In this document: positions 1 to 4,847 of the stretch, piece after piece
How positions within the stretch are numbered: position 1 is the first letter of the stretch
Layout: each line of letters opens with the position of its first letter
Source: Methanobacteriota archaeon
GTDB taxonomy: Archaea; Thermoplasmatota; Poseidoniia; Poseidoniales; Poseidoniaceae
Assembly: GCA_002726395.1 (NCBI GenBank)
Contig: PBTA01000009.1
Span: 1 to 16,015, forward strand
DNA: 16,015 bases
Direction: 5' to 3'
The notes under the pieces: model-generated
What the model saw: only the letters and a program-made list of their open reading frames with translations
Told to the model about the DNA's origin: nothing
The model's database searches: none
Translations under genes and position numbers: made by a program

Positions 1-2
1 CT

Positions 3-764
3 GCAGGTTGCTCTGCCAGCCAACTTGATACAGATGGAGACGGTATTAACGATGAATTAGACCAATGCCCGTCAACATCACCAAACGTCCCAATCAATGG
101 ATTTGGATGTGCTGCTGACCAAAGAGATACCGACATGGATGGCTTAAACGATAATGTTGATTCTTGTCCAAATACTCCTACTAATGAAATAGCCAACAAT
201 AACGGTTGTTCACCATCGCAAACTGACATTGACTTAGATGGTGTATTTGACAATCAGGACTTGTGTGCTAATACAATACTCACTGACTTGGATGGAGATG
301 GTAACTTTGATGTTGATTCAGCCGGATGTTCACCAATACAATATGATGATGATGATGACATGATTGACAATACTATTGACATATGTCCTGCAACACCAAA
401 TGGAGAACAGCCAAACTCAGTTGGTTGTTCAGATTCACAATTAGATGAAGATATGGATTCAATTTGGAACTCTGATGACCTATGCTTTGATACACCTGCT
501 GGAGAGTCTGTTGACCAAAATGGTTGTTCTGAATATCAAAAGGATGATGATCAAGATGGTTATGTTAATGCAGAAGACAATTGTAGCAACACACCGCTAA
601 ACAATATCACAGATGATAATGGTTGCAGTCTAATTCAATTAGACTCAGATGGAGATGGAGTCAATGATTACTTTGATGCATTCCCATTTGACAGTAATGA
701 GTCTGTAGATACAGACGGAGATGGAATTACTGACAGATTAGATGCTTATCCACTAGATGAAACA
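3..764 (+). repeat. TSP3-type calcium-binding protein repeats
   Basis: Repeated coding units of about 105-120 bp each encode D-x-D-x-D-G loops followed by CP and GCS..Q motifs. The last two loops (around 648-665 and 708-725) are the tightest matches and precede the membrane helix. A short GAT run at 346-358 encodes a poly-Asp stretch in one loop. Confidence 0.85.
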
Positions 765-1094
765 AGATCTGAGGCTGAAGCAAAAGAAAGTGGTGGTGGA
801 TTCATGTACATCGTATTAGCAATACTGATAATTGGTATTATTGGAGCACTCCTAGTAGTTAGGAATAAACAAGAAGGTGGCTTTCAATCTCAATTCTCAC
901 AAGTAGCAGAAACCGATGATGTAACAGAAAATAATATGGCTCAAACAGATTATCAATCCAAGGATGTGCCTCAAATCAGTCAACAGCAAAACCAAACATG
1001 GGAAGAGAATGGGGTGCATTGGTCGATTGATGAAAATGGCCAATTATCTTACTTTGATGATGGGACACAATCTTGGGAATTATTCCAGCAGTGA
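3..1094 (+). CDS. TSP3-repeat membrane-anchored surface protein, 3' part (5' end outside window)
   Basis: The frame is open from the left edge, so the first ATG in this frame (135) lies inside the repeats and is not the true start. In-window length is 363 codons, ending in TGA. Residues 1 to about 255 are acidic TSP3-type repeats of roughly 35-40 residues, each with a D-x-D-x-D-G calcium-loop signature, a CP or C, and a GCS..Q. Such repeats bind Ca2+ in extracellular proteins. A single hydrophobic helix follows (codons at 801-860, FMYIVLAILIIGIIGALLVV), then R-N-K, which fits positive-inside topology: repeats outside, tail inside. The tail of about 75 residues is Gln/Asn-rich and ends in a Trp/Tyr/Phe-rich WW-like motif. 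Exact function is unknown. A cell-surface adhesion or structural role is inferred from the architecture. The hydrolase gene starts 30 bp downstream. Confidence 0.88.
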   Translation, partial: AGCSASQLDTDGDGINDELDQCPSTSPNVPINGFGCAADQRDTDMDGLNDNVDSCPNTPTNEIANNNGCSPSQTDIDLDGVFDNQDLCANTILTDLDGDGNFDVDSAGCSPIQYDDDDDMIDNTIDICPATPNGEQPNSVGCSDSQLDEDMDSIWNSDDLCFDTPAGESVDQNGCSEYQKDDDQDGYVNAEDNCSNTPLNNITDDNGCSLIQLDSDGDGVNDYFDAFPFDSNESVDTDGDGITDRLDAYPLDETRSEAEAKESGGGFMYIVLAILIIGIIGALLVVRNKQEGGFQSQFSQVAETDDVTENNMAQTDYQSKDVPQISQQQNQTWEENGVHWSIDENGQLSYFDDGTQSWELFQQ

Positions 1095-1124
1095 TAAATC
1101 CGAATTCCATTTCCTGGTGATATT

Positions 1125-2030
1125 TTGAGTATTAGGTCAAAAATTATCGCCACAATGATTAGACCAAACAAATTGCTATACAATTTGTTTAGACCATCGG
1201 CTAAATTTGTCAGATATTACGTCCACCCACAAGCCTGGATTGGTGGTCTAGTTTTCTCCTCTTTCGGAATTAAAGTAAAACGTGATAATTTTTCAGGGAT
1301 TCCCGGAGCTATTTTCACTCCTAGAAAGAATGTCAATACAAAATCAATAATTTTTTACTTACATGGAGGAGGTTATTGTTTTGGCTCTTCCCTAACAACC
1401 CATAAGGTAGGACTAACTAAATTAGCCAAACAGACTAGATCTGTTTGTTATTCAGTTGATTACCGATTGGCTCCTGAACATCAATATCCTGCGGCTTTAG
1501 ATGATGCGCTAACTGCTTGGAAGCATATTGTTAGTCAGAACCGTAATTGCAATATAATCTTAGCAGGAGACTCGGCAGGAGGAGGTTTGGGTCTAGCTTT
1601 AATGATGTACTTGAGGGATAATAATGAGCAACTACCTGACGGTTTAGTGCTATTTTCACCGTGGACCGACCTCACTTGTAGTGGAGAGACTTACGAAACA
1701 AAGGCCAAGTATGACCCAATGTTTTCCACTAATATGCCAAAAGATTCTGCCAATATCTATGTTCCTGAGGATGTAAAAAAAACTGACCCTTACGTATCGC
1801 CATTATACGGTAATTTTACCAATCTACCAAGGACTTTAGTCCTAGTTGGTGACAACGAAATCCTCCTTGACGATAGTAGACTATTTGCTCAAAAAGCGGA
1901 AGAATCAGGTGTTGATATCGAAATTGACATATGGCCAAGTATGTTTCATGATTGGTGGTTGTTCGGTTCTTTCATACCTGAAACGAGACTGGTATTGGAT
2001 AAAGTAGCCAATTGGATTAACAATGATTAG
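1125..2030 (+). CDS. Alpha/beta hydrolase, hormone-sensitive-lipase (HSL) family esterase
   Basis: Serine hydrolase of the HSL/acetyl-hydrolase type, acting on carboxylic esters; the substrate cannot be told from sequence. The oxyanion-hole motif HGGG is at residues 80-83, the nucleophile Ser150 lies in GDSAGG, and the catalytic His is His275 in F-H-D-W. The acid position in V-G-D-N-E-I-L-L-D-D aligns best to Glu245, where many relatives have Asp. Length, 301 residues, is normal for the family. No signal peptide is seen. The start is uncertain: TTG at 1125 has a perfect GGTGAT Shine-Dalgarno sequence (1116-1121) but only 3 nt of spacing, while ATG at 1155 is in frame (291 residues) and has no visible RBS. 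The gene lies 30 bp after the surface-protein gene and may be cotranscribed. It converges on gdhA with 19 bp between the stops. Confidence 0.9.
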   Translation: MSIRSKIIATMIRPNKLLYNLFRPSAKFVRYYVHPQAWIGGLVFSSFGIKVKRDNFSGIPGAIFTPRKNVNTKSIIFYLHGGGYCFGSSLTTHKVGLTKLAKQTRSVCYSVDYRLAPEHQYPAALDDALTAWKHIVSQNRNCNIILAGDSAGGGLGLALMMYLRDNNEQLPDGLVLFSPWTDLTCSGETYETKAKYDPMFSTNMPKDSANIYVPEDVKKTDPYVSPLYGNFTNLPRTLVLVGDNEILLDDSRLFAQKAEESGVDIEIDIWPSMFHDWWLFGSFIPETRLVLDKVANWINND

Positions 2031-2049
2031 TTAATTTATTTCAGTCTGT

Positions 2050-3405
2050 TCAAATAACGCCTTGAGCAGTCATTGCTTCAGCAACTTTGAGGAAACCTGC
2101 AACATTGGCACCAAAGACATAATCGCCCTCTCTACCATATTGTTTTGCAGTTTCTGATGCATTCTTGTGGATATTAACCATGATAGCTTCTAGTTTTTCA
2201 TCAACTTCTTGGCGTGTCCATGATAATCTCAGAGAATTTTGTGACATTTCCAGCCCAGAAGTTGCAACTCCACCAGCATTTGATGCTTTACCTGGTGCAA
2301 ACAGAACACCATTCTTTTGGAAGACTTCAACGGCTTCAGGTGTGCATGGCATATTTGCCCCTTCGCCGACTGCAATAACGCTGTTATCAACTAACATTTG
2401 CGCTTCTGAACCGTTCAACTCATTTTGAGTTGCACATGGTAAGGCTACGTCAACATTTACTCCCCACAAACCATTAGGAGTTGGTTCAGGAGCAGATGCT
2501 GTGAATGTTACACCATCATGAGCGTCAGCATATTCAGAGATCCGTCCGCGGCGATTGTTTTTCAAATCCATAATAAATGCTAATTTCTCACGGTCTATTC
2601 CAGACGGGTCATGTATCCAACCACTTGAATCTGACATAGTTACTGGTACACCACCGAGATCTAACACTTTTTCACAAGCAAATTGTGCGACGTTTCCAGA
2701 ACCTGAAATCGACACAGTAGCGCCTTCGAAGGATTTACCCTTAGTTGCTAACATTTCTCTAGCAAAGTAAACTAGGCCGTATCCAGTTGCTTCTGGACGG
2801 ATTAAAGAACCGCCGTATGACCTACCTTTGCCAGTTAGAACACCGGCTTGAAAATCATTGCGTAATTTTTTGTACATACCAAACATGTACCCAATCTCAC
2901 GACCGCCAACTCCTATATCCCCTGCTGGAACATCGCAGTCATGCCCTATGTGTCGCCATAGTTCCATCATGAAAGATTGACAAAAACGCATTACTTCGCC
3001 ATCAGATTTGCCCTTTGGATTGAAATCTGCTCCACCTTTACCGCCACCCATTGGAAGACCAGTAAGTGAGTTCTTGAAAATTTGCTCAAAAGCAAGGAAC
3101 TTCAAAATTGATGCATTAACACTGGGATGGAAACGTAGACCACCTTTGTATGGCCCTATTGCACCGTTGAATTGAATTCTGAAACCCCTGTTGACTTGAA
3201 TGATTCCTGAATCGTCAACCCACGGCACACGAAATTGAATTAATCTTTCTGGCTCAACTACGCGCTCGGCAATTGAAGTGTATTCAGGGTGAGCCTCAAG
3301 TACAGGCTCTAATGATTCCAATACTTCCAAGACTGCTTGGTGGAATTCTGGTTGGTTTGGGTCTCGGGCAATTACTTTTTGATAGATAGATTCGATAACG
3401 CTCAT
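2050..3405 (-). CDS. gdhA: NADP-type glutamate dehydrogenase (hexameric, bacterial-type small GDH)
   Basis: Interconverts glutamate and 2-oxoglutarate plus ammonium in the cytoplasm. The biosynthetic, ammonium-assimilating direction is typical of this subfamily. The 451 residues match the roughly 450-residue hexameric form. Visible signatures are the glutamate-binding P-Y-K-G-G-L-R-F (Lys87), the catalytic Lys123 in GGGKGG, Asp163 in A-G-D-I-G-V-G-G-R-E, and the dinucleotide-binding G-S-G-N-V-A at 235-240. The Ser-Asp-Ser after the second Rossmann strand (258-260) fits NADP-type enzymes, but cofactor choice is inferred. An AGGTG Shine-Dalgarno sequence lies 5 nt upstream of the ATG. The TerB-like gene lies upstream on the same strand, with an 88-bp gap. 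The overall sequence resembles bacterial GdhA more than the shorter archaeal GDH of about 420 residues, suggesting an old lateral acquisition. Confidence 0.96.
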   Translation of the reverse strand: MSVIESIYQKVIARDPNQPEFHQAVLEVLESLEPVLEAHPEYTSIAERVVEPERLIQFRVPWVDDSGIIQVNRGFRIQFNGAIGPYKGGLRFHPSVNASILKFLAFEQIFKNSLTGLPMGGGKGGADFNPKGKSDGEVMRFCQSFMMELWRHIGHDCDVPAGDIGVGGREIGYMFGMYKKLRNDFQAGVLTGKGRSYGGSLIRPEATGYGLVYFAREMLATKGKSFEGATVSISGSGNVAQFACEKVLDLGGVPVTMSDSSGWIHDPSGIDREKLAFIMDLKNNRRGRISEYADAHDGVTFTASAPEPTPNGLWGVNVDVALPCATQNELNGSEAQMLVDNSVIAVGEGANMPCTPEAVEVFQKNGVLFAPGKASNAGGVATSGLEMSQNSLRLSWTRQEVDEKLEAIMVNIHKNASETAKQYGREGDYVFGANVAGFLKVAEAMTAQGVI

Positions 3406-3493
3406 TACTACACCTAATCACTTTGTGATGGCTCGCCCAATTTTTCCCCCTTTCTAATAGTTGCCCCGTCTTGCAAGGCATAGGGCTTAGTTT

Positions 3494-3943
3494 TCAGTTG
3501 AATGGACAAACCGTGTTAAAGCGGTTTAGCCGTTCAATACGCCTAGTACCGTTGGTATCAACATCAGCCATTTGACGAATTGCTTCCTCAATCATACCAT
3601 GCTGGTCTGGCTGAAGACCGATCAAATTTCGCAACACTTCAAGCATTGACCATTCATCCTCGGTAATTACTTCATCATCCAGAGCGGCAATCAATGCACT
3701 TTGGTATGTTGTTACATCACCCAAATGGTGCCCCGAATAGTCTTCTTCTAACTCATCAAACGGGTTTTTTTCGTCGCCTCGTACTATTGCTAAGCACTCA
3801 GCTGTACTACCTGGAGATACGCCAAGAGCATTGGCTAGTACATGTAGAATACTAGCCTCATCATCTGTAACAATTTCATCATCCATTGCAATATCTAAAG
3901 TTCTCAAGTAAAGATACAGACCCCGACTTGGTATTACGCTCAT
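3494..3943 (-). CDS. Small protein with two TerB-like acidic helical repeats, function unknown
   Basis: A 149-residue soluble protein of unknown function. It contains a clear internal duplication. Residues about 11-53 and 80-122 both follow Y-x3-L-x2-A-(M/L)-D-D-E-x2-T-x-D-E-x3-(I/M)-L-x-V-L-x-N-x2-G-x2-P, offset by 68 residues. The D-D-E...T-x-D-E pattern followed by an amphipathic helix resembles TerB/co-chaperone-like helical domains, whose acidic residues can bind metal; this similarity is by eye. The linker (54-79) is acidic, and the C-terminus ends in an Arg-rich segment and Cys146. No signal peptide or membrane segment is seen. The ATG start has only a weak GAAGAG upstream, but TATA-like sequences at 3964-3978 suggest a short leader or leaderless transcript. 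It precedes gdhA by 88 bp on the same strand, so cotranscription is possible. Confidence 0.75.
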   Translation of the reverse strand: MSVIPSRGLYLYLRTLDIAMDDEIVTDDEASILHVLANALGVSPGSTAECLAIVRGDEKNPFDELEEDYSGHHLGDVTTYQSALIAALDDEVITEDEWSMLEVLRNLIGLQPDQHGMIEEAIRQMADVDTNGTRRIERLNRFNTVCPFN

Positions 3944-3963
3944 GACTCTTCTAGACTACCAAA

Positions 3964-3978
3964 GTATATCATTATACC
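3964..3978 (-). promoter_or_regulatory. Putative archaeal TATA box for the TerB-like gene
   Basis: Read on the minus strand, the sequence is GGTATAATGATATAC. It lies about 21-35 nt upstream of the ATG at 3943, as expected for an archaeal TATA element with a short-leader or leaderless mRNA. No transcript data are available. Confidence 0.4.
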
Positions 3979-4059
3979 AGTCAAATGTTCTTCACCCCTG
4001 ATAGTAAACGAGTCACAGAAGCCCACTAACCATGTATATATATCTCAAATCATAGCGTA

Positions 4060-4076
4060 TTACATTGTGTTACAAT
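4060..4076 (+). promoter_or_regulatory. Candidate operator: TTACA direct repeat with 10-bp period and ATTGT/ACAAT inverted repeat
   Basis: TTACA occurs at 4060-4064 and again at 4070-4074, exactly one helical turn apart. Overlapping this is ATTGT-GTT-ACAAT (4064-4076). The site lies about 20 bp upstream of the TATA box of the RHH gene. RHH proteins often bind short repeats spaced by one turn and repress their own promoter, so autoregulation is inferred. Confidence 0.3.
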
Positions 4077-4096
4077 TTGTCACCAATTAAGATACG

Positions 4097-4104
4097 TTTA
4101 TATG
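4097..4104 (+). promoter_or_regulatory. Putative archaeal TATA box for the RHH regulator gene
   Basis: TTTATATG matches the archaeal TATA consensus well. A start site about 25 nt downstream would fall near 4125, giving a leader of about 12 nt that just includes the GAGGA Shine-Dalgarno sequence (4126-4130), 6 nt from the ATG at 4137. Confidence 0.5.
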
Positions 4105-4136
4105 CTCTCTAACCTACCGTGGGTTGAGGAAGACAC

Positions 4137-4508
4137 ATGGTAGCACCGAGTTCACACATTTCTCTTCGTATCAATGAAGAGGACTTGATGCTGCTTGATG
4201 CCAAGGTTGGACAACATGGAGCAAGGAACAGATCTGATGTCGTCAGATTGGCAATTCAAGACTATCTTAGGGGCCAACCTAGGTTACCTGAGATGGATAC
4301 TATCAAAATTCCACTAGGTAGAAGAGATAAAATGCACCTTGAGATGCTCTACGAACTTGAAGGCACCAGTAAAGAACAAGCTGCTCTGGAAGGGCTCAAA
4401 TTATACATTACGAACTCGATAAAAAGAGATGAAGATACAATACAACTCGAAGATGCTCTTGAGAAATCAAGAGCCTTGACTTTGAAAAGCAAAGAATACC
4501 AAGAATAA
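4137..4508 (+). CDS. Ribbon-helix-helix (CopG/MetJ-type) DNA-binding protein with a second RHH-like unit
   Basis: A 123-residue probable transcriptional regulator. Residues 6-45 form a typical RHH fold: strand H-I-S-L-R-I-N, first helix from E-E-D-L, turn around G-A-R-N-R-S, second helix D-V-V-R-L-A-I-Q-D-Y-L. Strand residues of such proteins enter the DNA major groove as dimers. Residues 54-95 repeat the pattern more loosely: strand T-I-K-I-P-L, helix R-R-D-K-M-H-L-E-M-L-Y, then T-S-K-E and helix Q-A-A-L-E-G-L-K-L-Y-I. One chain may therefore form a pseudo-dimer, or use the second unit for oligomerisation. A charged tail follows. The start is well supported by GAGGA at 4126-4130, a TATA box at 4097-4104 and a candidate operator upstream. 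The 67-codon ORF begins 26 bp after the stop, probably in the same mRNA. Targets are unknown. Confidence 0.85.
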   Translation: MVAPSSHISLRINEEDLMLLDAKVGQHGARNRSDVVRLAIQDYLRGQPRLPEMDTIKIPLGRRDKMHLEMLYELEGTSKEQAALEGLKLYITNSIKRDEDTIQLEDALEKSRALTLKSKEYQE

Positions 4509-4534
4509 GGTGAGAGTGCAGAGGGGATGGGAAT

Positions 4535-4738
4535 ATGAAGCAAAACGAAAATAATAATCGTGATGCTACCCTCAAGGGTGATGAAATTAGATCCGGTTTC
4601 ACCACCATCAACAACTTGCGGATGCGTGCCCGTCTTGCACGTAACGGAACATTGGGAGATGCCAGTGGCAACAGTGACAACTCCTTTACCCCCCCTGGAG
4701 GCGGTTGGGGGGACTCAAATTCCACCCCAGCTAGCTGA
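4535..4738 (+). CDS. Small hypothetical protein (67 aa), Gly/Ser/Asn-rich C-terminus
   Basis: Not recognised. Residues 1-25 are polar (many Asn, Asp, Lys). The middle holds a short basic amphipathic stretch, N-N-L-R-M-R-A-R-L-A-R-N-G. The last 25 residues are low complexity with a P-P-G-G-G-W-G-D core and look disordered. Support for its being real: a purine-rich GAGGGG (4521-4526) eight nt before the ATG, its position 26 bp after the RHH gene on the same strand, and no better candidate in this interval. Against: short length and no recognisable homologue. The 3' part carries a C7 run (4689-4695) and a G6 run (4707-4712), where slippage would change the frame. An RNA role for this segment is an alternative. 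A small partner or effector of the RHH protein is speculation. Confidence 0.5.
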   Translation: MKQNENNNRDATLKGDEIRSGFTTINNLRMRARLARNGTLGDASGNSDNSFTPPGGGWGDSNSTPAS

Positions 4739-4753
4739 GTTGGTGGTTTCCAC

Positions 4754-4782
4754 GTGCCCAGACCCCCCACTTTTCTGGGCAC
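4754..4782 (+). terminator. Perfect 9-bp hairpin between the small ORF and the helicase gene
   Basis: GTGCCCAGA (4754-4762) pairs perfectly with TCTGGGCAC (4774-4782) around an 11-nt loop holding six C. No T-run follows, so it is not a classic intrinsic terminator. It could be a 3'-end stabiliser, a processing site, or part of the longer G-run/C-run structure described in the findings. It separates the RHH/small-ORF unit from the helicase gene. Confidence 0.5.
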
Positions 4783-4818
4783 AATTACTCAAGATTAGTG
4801 CAGCCGCGAGGCGAATCC

Positions 4819-4826
4819 TTTAGAAT
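4819..4826 (+). promoter_or_regulatory. Possible TATA box for a leaderless helicase mRNA
   Basis: TTTAGAAT lies 22-29 nt upstream of the ATG at 4848. No Shine-Dalgarno sequence is seen before that ATG, and an in-frame TAG at 4821-4823 blocks any longer N-terminus. Together these fit leaderless initiation from a separate promoter after the hairpin. The match to the TATA consensus is imperfect. Confidence 0.3.
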
Positions 4827-4847
4827 CGTCGACATTGGCTGTTAACT

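Noticed and set aside
346..358. GAT trinucleotide run as a possible variable microsatellite
   Set aside because: It is only a few units long and simply encodes Asp residues of a calcium loop.
4031..4044. CATGTATATATATC as the main promoter of the RHH gene
   Set aside because: TA-rich but about 95 bp upstream of the ATG. The TTTATATG at 4097 is at a far better distance. It may be part of the divergent AT-rich region only.
4137..4738. RHH gene plus small ORF as a toxin-antitoxin pair
   Set aside because: The order and the RHH fold fit an antitoxin, but the 67-residue product has no RelE, MazF, PIN or other toxin features and is low complexity, so I do not make the call.
4408..4782. Minus-strand frame of 124 codons across the RHH gene end and the small ORF
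   Set aside because: It is antisense to a clear RHH gene, with a Ser/Leu/Pro-rich mirror composition and no start signal.
4560..4823. Plus-strand frame of 87 codons overlapping the 67-codon ORF
   Set aside because: It overlaps the better-placed ORF in another frame, has no ribosome site, and runs through the hairpin into the helicase promoter region. It is probably a by-product of the C/G-rich stretch.
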